Below, in pieces: positions 17,748-25,715 of a stretch of DNA of 64,000 nt. Numbering within the stretch: the stretch's first letter is position 1; each line of letters opens with the position of its first letter. Location of the stretch: assembly GCF_936943645.1 (NCBI RefSeq), contig NZ_CAKZJO010000044.1:1-64000 (forward strand). Direction: 5' to 3'. This DNA comes from an uncultured Bradyrhizobium sp. Its GTDB lineage: Bacteria > Pseudomonadota > Alphaproteobacteria > Rhizobiales > Xanthobacteraceae. The notes below the pieces were generated by a model. It searched no databases. It was not told where the DNA came from and was given only the letters and a program-made list of their open reading frames with translations. The position numbers and the translations under genes were made by a program.

Positions 17748-17821
17748 CAATGGCGGTCAAGACGACGAGGAGGCCGCGATTGACGCGGCCTCCTCAGGTC
17801 CGTTGAAAAATTTGGGTTGGC

Positions 17822-18796
17822 CTAGCGCGAGATCGGTGGCGCCGGAGGCCCGGAGGACGTGGCCGGTGCCGGCTGAGGGGCCGCAGCGGTCGCGGGCGGG
17901 GCCTGGTCCTGCGGCTTGGGCGCCGGGGCCGGCTCGGAGCTGGCGGCGGGCTTGGGAGCCGCCTCTTCCGCCGGCTTGGGCGCGGCCGGCTCCGCGGGCT
18001 TGGCGGCGGCTGGAGCTGCCGGTGTCACCTGCGGGACAGGATCGGGCCGTAGCGCCGGTGTATCGCTGCTGCGCGACTCGACCTTGGCGCTGCTGTCCGG
18101 CTTGGCCTCCGCGGGCTTCTCAGATGGCTTGCTGCTGTCGGGCTCGGCCTTCGGGCTCTCAGACTTCGCGCTCTCGGGCTTTGCGGTCTCGGTCCTCGGC
18201 TCGCTCTTCTTCTCTTCAGTGGCGGGCGCTGCGGCATCGACCTTCGGGGCTTCTTCGGCCCCCGGCTTGGTGCGATGCTTGCCCTTGCGCCCCGCGGGCG
18301 CAGCCTGGCCCTCGGGTTTCGCGCCCTCCTCGGCCGGCCGTGCAGCGCGCTTCTGGCGGGCACCTTCCGCAGCGGGCGAAGCAGCCTCGCCGTCCGGCTT
18401 GGCGGCGTCCTGCGCGCGCGGGCGGCGGCCATGATGCTCGGGACTGGTGCTCGCGTCCTTCTCCTTGGCGCCGTCCTTCTTGCCGTCCTTGGCCTGGTAG
18501 CGGGTGTCGGTGGCACCGTTGGAGACGAGATAGGAGGCGAGGATGCCCGCCATGTCCGAGCTCGTGGTGTAGTGCTGGCGCAGGAAGCCCGGCAGCGAAC
18601 CCGGCGCCACGGATTTGAGAAGTCCGCGCGGACTCTTGTGGCACGCATTACAGGTCTGCGCGAAAAGCTGGGACGGGGTTTTGCCGGCCTCGAGGTTCGT
18701 CGCCTGCGCAAGAACGGTGTCGGTCGCGCCGAAGCCGATCAGAAGCAGTACCGTCGCGAGGCTGAGCGCTCGGCTCGACATTCCCATCATCTCCAT
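17822..18796 (-). CDS. Exported c-type cytochrome with long Ala/Lys/Pro-rich tail
   Basis: 324 residues. A signal peptide (hydrophobic core about residues 10-24, cleavage near VLAQA) is followed by a single haem motif C49-N-A-C52-H53. The haem domain is short, about 80 residues (SLPGFLRQHYTTSSDMAGILASYLVSNG). The remaining about 210 residues are low complexity (EKPAEAKP, PAAPAAAKPAEPA). No partner oxidase or dehydrogenase is adjacent. It could be a membrane- or wall-tethered electron carrier; the haem ligand other than His53 is not certain. Confidence 0.8.
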   Translation of the reverse strand: MEMMGMSSRALSLATVLLLIGFGATDTVLAQATNLEAGKTPSQLFAQTCNACHKSPRGLLKSVAPGSLPGFLRQHYTTSSDMAGILASYLVSNGATDTRYQAKDGKKDGAKEKDASTSPEHHGRRPRAQDAAKPDGEAASPAAEGARQKRAARPAEEGAKPEGQAAPAGRKGKHRTKPGAEEAPKVDAAAPATEEKKSEPRTETAKPESAKSESPKAEPDSSKPSEKPAEAKPDSSAKVESRSSDTPALRPDPVPQVTPAAPAAAKPAEPAAPKPAEEAAPKPAASSEPAPAPKPQDQAPPATAAAPQPAPATSSGPPAPPISR

Positions 18797-19061
18797 TGAA
18801 TTCCGAGGGGTGCAGCCGGCGTGCAGCGCGGCGGCGGGTCACCTTTTAGCGGATTGAGCCGCGAATGGAAGCAGCCTCCGCGCGCAAGGATGTGATTAAG
18901 CGTTCTTGGAATATCCGCTGCGATCACAGCGCAATAGCGAGTCCGGGCTGTCATCCCCAGATTTGGATGCAAACGCATAGGAACCAGAGCGGGACCTGAG
19001 CGTCGGGTGTGAAGGCCGGGTTAGTCGCATCCCTTCGGGTTCGCTCGAGAGGAAGGTGTCG
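18797..19061. other. Intergenic region between divergent genes
   Basis: This 265-base spacer separates the cytochrome gene and cfa, so it should hold both promoters. I see no gene or clear promoter motif. Confidence 0.4.
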
Positions 19062-20312
19062 ATGGACCGATTGCTGCGTAGATTCCTGTCTCAATTCATC
19101 CGCCGCGGGTCGATGACGGTGACCGGCTCCGGTGGATCGAAGTTCACCGCCGGCGATGGCACCGGCAAGCCGGTCGCGGTGCGCTTCGCCACCGCAGAAG
19201 CGGAGCGGAAGATCCTCGTCAATCCCGAGCTCGGGCTCGGCGAAGCCTATATGGACGGCGACTTCGTCGTCGAGCGCGGCAGCATAGCTGATGCCCTCGC
19301 GATCCTGCTCGATCAACCCGACCTATTGCCGCAGTGGGCAAAGCCCTGGTGGCATCTGCGCTATCTGACGCGGCCCCTGAAGCAATTCAATCCGCGCTCG
19401 CGCGCCCGACGCAACGTCGCACATCACTACGATCTCGACGCCCGCCTCTATTCGCTCTTCCTGGACGCCGACAAGCAATACAGCTGCGCCTATTTCGAGA
19501 CGCCGGAGAAGACGCTCGACGATGCGCAGCTCGCCAAGAAACGGCACATCGCCGCCAAGCTGCTGATCGAGCCTGGGCAACGCGTGCTCGACATCGGCTC
19601 CGGCTGGGGCGGGCTCGGGCTTTATCTCGCCGAGATCACGGGCGCCAACGTCACCGGCGTGACGCTCTCGACCGAGCAGTGGCAGCTCGCCAATGCGCGC
19701 GCGGCTGAAAAAGGCCTGAGCGGCTCGGCCCGATTCCTGCTGCAGGACTACCGCGACATCGAAGGCCCGTTCGACCGCATCGTCTCGGTCGGCATGTTCG
19801 AACATGTCGGCGCCCGCTTCTACGACACCTACTTCCAGCGCTGCGCCGAGCTGCTCGGCGAGAACGGCATCATGCTGCTGCATTCGATCGGCCGTTCGCA
19901 AGGGCCGGACTCGACCAATCCCTGGATTGCCAAATACATCTTTCCCGGCGGCTATATCCCCGCTTTGTCGGAAGTGCTGCCGGCGATCGAGCGCGCCGGC
20001 CTCCTTGTCTGCGATATCGAGATCTTGCGTCTGCACTACGCGGAAACGCTGAAAGCCTGGCGGGAGCGTTTCATGGCGCGACGCGAGGAGGCGGTGCAGC
20101 TCTACGACGAGCGGTTCGCGCTGATGTGGGAATTCTATCTGGCCGCTTGCGAGATGACGTTCCGCAAGCAGGCCATGATGAACTTCCAGATCCAGCTGAC
20201 CCGGCGGCAGGGTGTGGTGCCGATCACCCGCGACTACATGCCGCGCGAAGAAGCCCGGCTGCGCGCCCGCGAGGCTGCGACCGGGCCGAGGCTGAAATTG
20301 GCGGGTGAATAG
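19062..20312 (+). CDS. cfa: Cyclopropane-fatty-acyl-phospholipid synthase
   Basis: 416 residues from ATG 19062 (GAGAGGAAGG upstream; a GTG at 19056 is the alternative). Methylates cis double bonds of membrane phospholipid acyl chains using S-adenosylmethionine. The SAM site VLDIGSGWGGLGLYLAE, the conserved YSCAYFE block, GMFEHVG, and HSIGR are present. Rhizobia often have several paralogues. Stands alone. Confidence 0.94.
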   Translation: MDRLLRRFLSQFIRRGSMTVTGSGGSKFTAGDGTGKPVAVRFATAEAERKILVNPELGLGEAYMDGDFVVERGSIADALAILLDQPDLLPQWAKPWWHLRYLTRPLKQFNPRSRARRNVAHHYDLDARLYSLFLDADKQYSCAYFETPEKTLDDAQLAKKRHIAAKLLIEPGQRVLDIGSGWGGLGLYLAEITGANVTGVTLSTEQWQLANARAAEKGLSGSARFLLQDYRDIEGPFDRIVSVGMFEHVGARFYDTYFQRCAELLGENGIMLLHSIGRSQGPDSTNPWIAKYIFPGGYIPALSEVLPAIERAGLLVCDIEILRLHYAETLKAWRERFMARREEAVQLYDERFALMWEFYLAACEMTFRKQAMMNFQIQLTRRQGVVPITRDYMPREEARLRAREAATGPRLKLAGE

Positions 20313-20315
20313 ATC

Positions 20316-20522
20316 CTAGTGGCGCAGGGTCGAAATTGGGGAGGAGCGGAAAAGCGCCGTTAACGCCAGTTGCGCCCGCAGTTCCACCAGGATTTCCGGT
20401 GCGACGGGCTGGCGACGGACTTCGGGCCGCTCAGCGTGCTCCATGGCGGCGATGAGCCCCGACAGCCAAAGCCGGCTGCCCGCCTCGCTTCGCCAGATCT
20501 GGTGCTGCCGTTCTGGCCGCAT
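20316..20522 (-). CDS. Small hypothetical protein
   Basis: 68 residues from ATG 20522 (GAGG nine bases upstream); an in-frame start at 20561 is less likely. The sequence starts MRPERQHQIWRSEAG and is basic with no signal peptide or transmembrane helix. It is divergent from the small gene at 20663, with a CRP-type site between them. Support is the ribosome binding site and context only; it may be a chance frame. Confidence 0.4.
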   Translation of the reverse strand: MRPERQHQIWRSEAGSRLWLSGLIAAMEHAERPEVRRQPVAPEILVELRAQLALTALFRSSPISTLRH

Positions 20523-20613
20523 GGCTTGCCTCGTTCCCTGTTGACGGACCGCGGGAAACAATCCCCGGCACGACCGCCCGTTCCGCTCATACCCCCGAAA
20601 GAATCCGGGAAGA

Positions 20614-20629
20614 TGTGATCCACTTCACA
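20614..20629. promoter_or_regulatory. CRP-type binding site
   Basis: TGTGATCCACTTCACA is an exact match to TGTGA-N6-TCACA, the classical CRP consensus. The flanking bases extend the symmetry by one (A...T). It lies 33 bases before the small membrane protein gene and 91 bases before the divergent small gene. Which CRP/FNR-family protein binds is inference. Confidence 0.65.
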
Positions 20630-20662
20630 TAAGTCTGGTCGGACCTGTCCTAGACCGTCGCC

Positions 20663-20782
20663 ATGAGCAAAGAGACCCGAACCTCATTTGACGTGCAGGA
20701 CGACCTCCGCACCGATTATGCCCTGATCGTCACCGGCGTCGGGGCGGCTCTGGTTGCGCTGGTCTACCTCCTGCTGGTCTGA
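20663..20782 (+). CDS. 39-residue single-pass membrane protein
   Basis: MSKETRTSFDVQDDLRTDYA starts a polar N-terminus of about 20 residues, followed by one hydrophobic helix (LIVTGVGAALVALVYLLLV) reaching the C-terminus: a tail-anchored micropeptide. The CRP-type site lies 33 bases upstream of the ATG. No ribosome binding site is strong (GGACC, TAGAC). Small proteins of this type often modulate a larger membrane complex; partner unknown. Confidence 0.6.
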   Translation: MSKETRTSFDVQDDLRTDYALIVTGVGAALVALVYLLLV

Positions 20783-21073
20783 AGCGAGCCGAAAGCTCCG
20801 AACCGCGTACCTTTTGGCGCGCTCTTCGATACGTCTGCGCGCCATTTCATTAGGTTCACAGTTTCAGGATATTTCCGTGGCGTGGTCGCGGCCGCTTTTG
20901 GGCCGCGCAGGTTCCGCAAAAATCCGTCAAGCGCGGCGCGTGCTGCGGCTGCTAATCATCCACCATTTTTAAGATCGGTTGATAGCGGCGAGCTTTTGCT
21001 TCCGCTTTGGTCTGCGGCGGCGCTTTATCCCGGCCCCGCATCCACCCAAGAAAATTGCTAAGCACGTCCGACC
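20783..21073. other. dnaB upstream region
   Basis: 291 bases between the small membrane protein gene and dnaB. It should contain the dnaB promoter. No gene, hairpin terminator or clear promoter stood out. Confidence 0.4.
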
Positions 21074-22582
21074 ATGGCCCTGACTGATTCGAACGTCCTC
21101 AAACTCGCGCCCGATGCCGGAACTCCCGCCTATCGGAGCGCTCCGCACAACATCGAGGCGGAACAGAGCCTGCTGGGCGCGATTCTGGTCAACAACGATG
21201 CCTTTTACCGCGTCTCCGACTTCCTCGAGGCGAAGCATTTCTTCGAGCCGCTGCACCAGACCATCTTCGAGACCGCCGGCAGCCTGATCCGGATGGGCAA
21301 GATCGCAACGCCCGTCACGCTGAAGACCTTCCTGCCGGCCGATACCGATGTCGGCGGCATGACCATCGGGCAATATCTCGCGCGCCTCGCCGCCGAAGCG
21401 ACCACCATCATCAACGCCCAGGACTACGGCCGCACCGTCTACGACCTGTCGCTCAGGCGTGACCTCATCGGCATCGGCGAGGACATGGTCAACGTCGCCT
21501 ATGACGCGCCGGTCGACTTCCAGCCGCGGGCGCAGATCGAGGACGCCGAGCGAAAGCTCTACGAGCTCGCCGAGTCCGGCCGCTATGACGGCGGCTTCCA
21601 GAAGTTCTCGCAGGCGCTGGCCGTCGCCGTCGACCTCGCGGCCAAGGCGTTCCAGCGCGACGGAAAGCTATCCGGCATCTCGACGGGCATGCGCGACCTC
21701 GACACCAAGATGGGCGGTCTGCAGCACTCCGACCTCATCATCGTCGCAGGCCGTCCCGGCATGGGCAAGACCTCGCTTGCGACCAACATCGCCTACAACG
21801 TCGCCAAGGCCTACATTCCGGAACTCCAGGCCGACGGCACCACGAAGGCCGCCAATGGCGGCGTGATCGGCTTCTTCTCCTGCGAAATGTCGGCCGACCA
21901 GCTCGCCACGCGTATCGTGGCCGAGCGCACCGGCGTTCCCTCCTCCCACATCCGCCGCGGCGGCATCTCGGAAGCCGATTTCGACAAGATCCGGGAGGTC
22001 TCGATCGAGCTGCAGTCCCTGCCCTTCTATGTCGACGCCACCGGTGGCCTGTCGATCGCGCAGCTGATGGCGCGTGCGCGGCGGCTGAAGCGGCAGAAGG
22101 GGCTCGACCTGCTGGTGATCGACTACATCCAGCTGCTGTCCGGCTCCGGCAAGCGGAGCGACAATCGCGTGCAGGAAATCACGGAGATCACGACCAGCCT
22201 GAAGGCGCTCGCCAAGGAACTCAACGTTCCCGTGATCGCGCTGTCGCAGCTCTCGCGCCAGGTCGAATCCCGCGACGACAAGCGGCCGCAGCTCTCCGAC
22301 CTGCGTGAATCCGGATCGATCGAGCAGGACGCCGACGTCGTGCTGTTCGTGTACCGCGAGGAATATTACCTCGCGATGAAGGAGCCCCGCCCCGGCACAC
22401 CCGAACACGAGAAGTGGCAGCTCGACATGAGCCTTGCGCACGGCAAGGCCGAGGTCATCATCGGCAAGCAGCGCCACGGCCCGACCGGCACCGTCGACCT
22501 GGCGTTCGAAGCCTCGGTCACGCGGTTCGGCGACCTCGCGCCTGACGCTCAGCTGCCGGCTCGCAGCGGCAACGACTACTGA
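21074..22582 (+). CDS. dnaB: Replicative DNA helicase DnaB
   Basis: 502 residues. Hexameric helicase that unwinds the fork and recruits primase. N-terminal domain (NIEAEQSLLGAILVNNDAF), linker, and RecA-like C-terminal domain with Walker A AGRPGMGKTSLA, Walker B LLVIDYIQLLSG, and SQLSRQVESR. The tail GKAEVIIGKQRHGPTGTVDL is typical. alr follows 40 bases later, the usual dnaB-alr order in Rhizobiales. No intein. Confidence 0.97.
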   Translation: MALTDSNVLKLAPDAGTPAYRSAPHNIEAEQSLLGAILVNNDAFYRVSDFLEAKHFFEPLHQTIFETAGSLIRMGKIATPVTLKTFLPADTDVGGMTIGQYLARLAAEATTIINAQDYGRTVYDLSLRRDLIGIGEDMVNVAYDAPVDFQPRAQIEDAERKLYELAESGRYDGGFQKFSQALAVAVDLAAKAFQRDGKLSGISTGMRDLDTKMGGLQHSDLIIVAGRPGMGKTSLATNIAYNVAKAYIPELQADGTTKAANGGVIGFFSCEMSADQLATRIVAERTGVPSSHIRRGGISEADFDKIREVSIELQSLPFYVDATGGLSIAQLMARARRLKRQKGLDLLVIDYIQLLSGSGKRSDNRVQEITEITTSLKALAKELNVPVIALSQLSRQVESRDDKRPQLSDLRESGSIEQDADVVLFVYREEYYLAMKEPRPGTPEHEKWQLDMSLAHGKAEVIIGKQRHGPTGTVDLAFEASVTRFGDLAPDAQLPARSGNDY

Positions 22583-22622
22583 GTTCCTTGAACCGGGCCT
22601 GCCTCTTGCGTAAAACGACGCC

Positions 22623-23903
22623 ATGACCATGGCGTCCGACCCGAAAACGATCTCGCAATCCGGCCTTCTCTCCGCGGAAGCCAATCAGGCTGCCGCGCTC
22701 GCCGCCTATGGCGGCGTGCTGACCGTCGATCTCGACGCCATCATCGCCAACTGGCGCAAGCTCGAGAAGACCGCGGTGCCGGCCGAGTGCTCGGCGGTGA
22801 TCAAGGCCGACGCCTATGGCTGCGGCGCCGAGCAGGTCGCGCGTGCCCTGAGCAAGGCCGGCTGCAAGACCTTCTTCGTCGCCACCATCGAGGAAGCGCG
22901 CAAGGTGCGCGCAGCCGTCCCGGAGCCCACGATCTACGTGCTCGGCGGCTATTTCCAGAACACCGGCGAGCACTACGCCAAGATCAATTGCCGTCCTGTC
23001 ATCGGCGACCTCAACGAGCTCGCCGAATGGGACGTATTCTGCCGCCGCACCGGCTGGACCGGAGGCGCGGCTGTCCACATCGACACCGGCATGAACCGGC
23101 TGGGCCTCACGCTTTCGGAGGCGCAGGCCATCATCCCCCGCATCAACGCCGGCGATCACGGCATCACGCTGGTGATGAGCCATCTGGTCTCGGCCGAGCA
23201 GCTCAACAGCCCGGTCAATGCCAAGCAGCTCGCTTCCTTCCGCGGCATCGCCAGCGAGTTCTCCGGCGTGCCGGCAGCGCTCGCCAATTCCTCCGGCATC
23301 TTCTTAGGGGCCCCGTTCCAGTTCGACCTGGTGCGGCCGGGGGCTGCGCTCTACGGCGTCAATCCGACGCCGGAGGCCGACAATCCGATGCAGCCGGTCG
23401 TAGACCTCAAGGCGCGCATCGTGCAGATCCGCAACATCGAACGCGGCGAGACCGTGGGTTATGGCGGCACCTGGACCGCGCGGCGGCCGACCAAGCTCGC
23501 CATCATCGCGGTCGGCTATGCCGACGGCTATTTCCGCGCCGCCAGCTCCAATGACGGCACCCGCGGCGCCGAGGTGATCGTCGCCGGCAAGCGTTGCCCG
23601 GTCGCGGGCCGCGTCTCCATGGATCTGATCGCGATCGACATCACCGATCTGCCGCCGAATGCGGTGCGGCGCGGCCATATGGTGACACTGCTCGGCGAGG
23701 GCATCACCGTCGACGAGCTCGCGCATCATTTCGGCACCATCGGCTATGAGGTGCTGACCAGCCTCGGCCACCGCTACGCCCGCATCTACAAGGGCGGCAA
23801 TGTCGAGGAACCGCTGGCCAAGGAGCCCGCACCGGCGGCCGCGCAGCCGCCCTCTCCGCCGCCGATCGAGCAGCCCACGGCCCCGCCGCCGCTGCCGGGT
23901 TAG
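22623..23903 (+). CDS. alr: Alanine racemase
   Basis: 426 residues. Interconverts L- and D-alanine for peptidoglycan. The PLP lysine is in VIKADAYGCGA; the second catalytic Tyr lies in RPGAALYGV region; VSMDLIAIDITD is intact. The C-terminal about 40 residues are a Pro/Ala-rich extension. Two ATG codons (22623 and 22629) open the frame. Confidence 0.96.
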   Translation: MTMASDPKTISQSGLLSAEANQAAALAAYGGVLTVDLDAIIANWRKLEKTAVPAECSAVIKADAYGCGAEQVARALSKAGCKTFFVATIEEARKVRAAVPEPTIYVLGGYFQNTGEHYAKINCRPVIGDLNELAEWDVFCRRTGWTGGAAVHIDTGMNRLGLTLSEAQAIIPRINAGDHGITLVMSHLVSAEQLNSPVNAKQLASFRGIASEFSGVPAALANSSGIFLGAPFQFDLVRPGAALYGVNPTPEADNPMQPVVDLKARIVQIRNIERGETVGYGGTWTARRPTKLAIIAVGYADGYFRAASSNDGTRGAEVIVAGKRCPVAGRVSMDLIAIDITDLPPNAVRRGHMVTLLGEGITVDELAHHFGTIGYEVLTSLGHRYARIYKGGNVEEPLAKEPAPAAAQPPSPPPIEQPTAPPPLPG

Positions 23904-23915
23904 TTTAGCGCGAGT

Positions 23916-24036
23916 CTCGTGCCCCGAACGCAGCGCAGCGTCACTTTGACGGTGCGCAGCTGAGCCGGGGCCCATCTCTCAGTGTACTCCGCAGCGTTCT
24001 GGGTCCCGGCTCGCGCTAGGCGCGTCCGGGACACGA
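23916..24036. repeat. Intergenic repeat, family B, copy 2
   Basis: TCGTGCCCCGAACGCAGCGC at the left and CGCGTCCGGGACACG at the right, with GAGCCGGGGCCCAT and CTGGGTCCCGGCT inside, match the copies at 263-394 and 34208-34329. No family A repeat is attached here. Confidence 0.8.
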
Positions 24037-24045
24037 GAGGCGCGC

Positions 24046-24267
24046 TTACTTCTTCTTCCTGTTGTCCAGCGCCGCCTTGCAGGTGGCGCTGAGCTGGTCA
24101 CGCTTCTCGCTGAGGCAGGCGACAACGCGACCGCCGCCCGGCGCGATGCCGGCGCAGAATTTGTCATAGTCTGCCTTGCAGGCGCCGCGCGGGTCGGATG
24201 ATTGTGCCGACGCGAGCCCGGAGAGCGCGACGGCGACGACGATGGCGGCAAAGTTCAACTTGGACAT
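24046..24267 (-). CDS. Small exported Cys-rich-repeat protein
   Basis: 73 residues with a signal peptide (FAAIVVAVALSGLASAQ). The mature part of about 50 residues has four cysteines in the pattern of the cysteine-rich Golgi-type repeat (GACKADYDKFCAGI, ACLSEKRDQLSATCKAAL) and ends in basic NRKKK. Periplasmic; function unknown. Divergent from xth. Confidence 0.8.
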   Translation of the reverse strand: MSKLNFAAIVVAVALSGLASAQSSDPRGACKADYDKFCAGIAPGGGRVVACLSEKRDQLSATCKAALDNRKKK

Positions 24268-24307
24268 GATATCTCCGGTATGGGGCGGCAGGAGCCGGTA
24301 GCTCTAC

Positions 24308-25078
24308 ATGAAGATCGCGACATTCAACATCAACAACGTCAACCGCCGCCTGCCCAATCTCCTGGCATGGCTGCGCGCAGCGAAACCCGATGTCGTCGCA
24401 CTTCAGGAGTTGAAGGCAAGTGATGGCGAATTTCCGGCGGCCGCGATCGAAAAGGCCGGCTATGGCGCGGTGTGGCACGGACAAAAGACCTGGAACGGGG
24501 TCGCCATCCTGGCCCGCAAGGCCGAACTCATTCTCACCCGCGACCGCTTGCCCGGAAGACCCGGCGATCACGAAGCCCGCTACATCGAGGCCGCCGTGCG
24601 CGGCATCATCGTCACCAGCATCTACCTGCCGAACGGCAACCCGCAGCCGGGGCCGAAATTCGACTACAAGCTCGACTGGTTCGCGCGCCTGAAGCGCCAC
24701 GCCAGGACTTTCATCAAGCAGGATCTGCCCGTCGTGCTCGCCGGCGATTACAACGTGGCGCCAACGGAGATCGACATCTATCCGACGCGCTCATGGGACA
24801 AGGATGCCCTGATCCAGCCGAAGAGCCGCGCGGCCTATGCCTCACTTGTCGAGCAAGGTTGGTGCGACGCGATCCGCGATCTGCATCCGGACAAGCGGAT
24901 CTACTCGTTCTGGGACTACAAGCGGAACCGCTGGCCGCGCGATGCGGGCCTGCGGCTTGATCATCTCCTGCTCAGCCCTGCCCTCGCCCCACGCCTCGCC
25001 AAGGCCGGTGTCGACAGACACGTCCGCGCTGAGGAAGGCGCCAGCGATCACGCGCCGGCTTGGGTGGTGTTGCGGTAA
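24308..25078 (+). CDS. xth: Exodeoxyribonuclease III
   Basis: 256 residues. AP endonuclease and 3'-5' exonuclease for base-excision repair. Metal ligand Glu in LQELKASD, GDYNVAPTEID, LRLDHLLLS and the terminal SDHAPAW are all intact. Usual length. Confidence 0.95.
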   Translation: MKIATFNINNVNRRLPNLLAWLRAAKPDVVALQELKASDGEFPAAAIEKAGYGAVWHGQKTWNGVAILARKAELILTRDRLPGRPGDHEARYIEAAVRGIIVTSIYLPNGNPQPGPKFDYKLDWFARLKRHARTFIKQDLPVVLAGDYNVAPTEIDIYPTRSWDKDALIQPKSRAAYASLVEQGWCDAIRDLHPDKRIYSFWDYKRNRWPRDAGLRLDHLLLSPALAPRLAKAGVDRHVRAEEGASDHAPAWVVLR

Positions 25079-25152
25079 TGGCCCAGCCGCATCAGGGTCG
25101 AATGATGGGCGCGCTACGCCTTGGCCCGACAACAGCTGCGAGAGCATCGGGC

Positions 25153-25521
25153 TCACCACAAATTCTTGCCGTCGATCATGTTCACCGGCACCGCATCGAG
25201 ATCGAAATCGTCGAACAGGCGCGCGTTCACCGCGACCTTGGGATTGTCGAAATCGGCTTTGCCGGTCGACCAGTCCGGCGATTCCGAATAGGTGCCGCAG
25301 CCGCACGTCGCGCAGAAATGGTGTTTGACGGTACGGCTTCCCCAGAGATAGGTCGCGACGTTCTCCGGCGGTGACAGCAGCCGAAACTGCGCGGGCGTGT
25401 AATAGGCCCACAACGCGCCGCGCTTGGCACAGAGCGAACAGGTGCAGCGCGTGACGCTCGAAGGCGCCTCCGTCACCTCGAACACCGTCTCACCGCAATG
25501 GCAACTTGCCTCGATCGGCAT
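25153..25521 (-). CDS. GFA/CENP-V family zinc-binding protein
   Basis: 122 residues. Cys pattern CHCG, CTCSLC and CATCGCGTY, the metal ligands of the Gfa (glutathione-dependent formaldehyde-activating) family. Many members have no proven enzyme activity. Divergent from nothing obvious; convergent with xth. Substrate unknown. Confidence 0.88.
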   Translation of the reverse strand: MPIEASCHCGETVFEVTEAPSSVTRCTCSLCAKRGALWAYYTPAQFRLLSPPENVATYLWGSRTVKHHFCATCGCGTYSESPDWSTGKADFDNPKVAVNARLFDDFDLDAVPVNMIDGKNLW

Positions 25522-25715
25522 GACCCGCTCTCCCCGTTTGTCAGGAGATGGTCGTAGCCGGCCGCTGCTGCCAACATGCTGTCAGCAGCAGGGGGCATGG
25601 ACAAGAAACGTGAAAACAACCCCATGCACAGTAGCCGACCCCTGTCGATTCAATGGCTTACGGGTAGGTCCATTGGTGCCACGGCGTGCCCACGGCCGAG
25701 GCCGGGGCGGCCCCG

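Noticed and set aside
18787..18978. Short minus-strand frame upstream of cfa
   Set aside because: No ribosome binding site, signal or conserved-looking sequence; part of the divergent promoter spacer.
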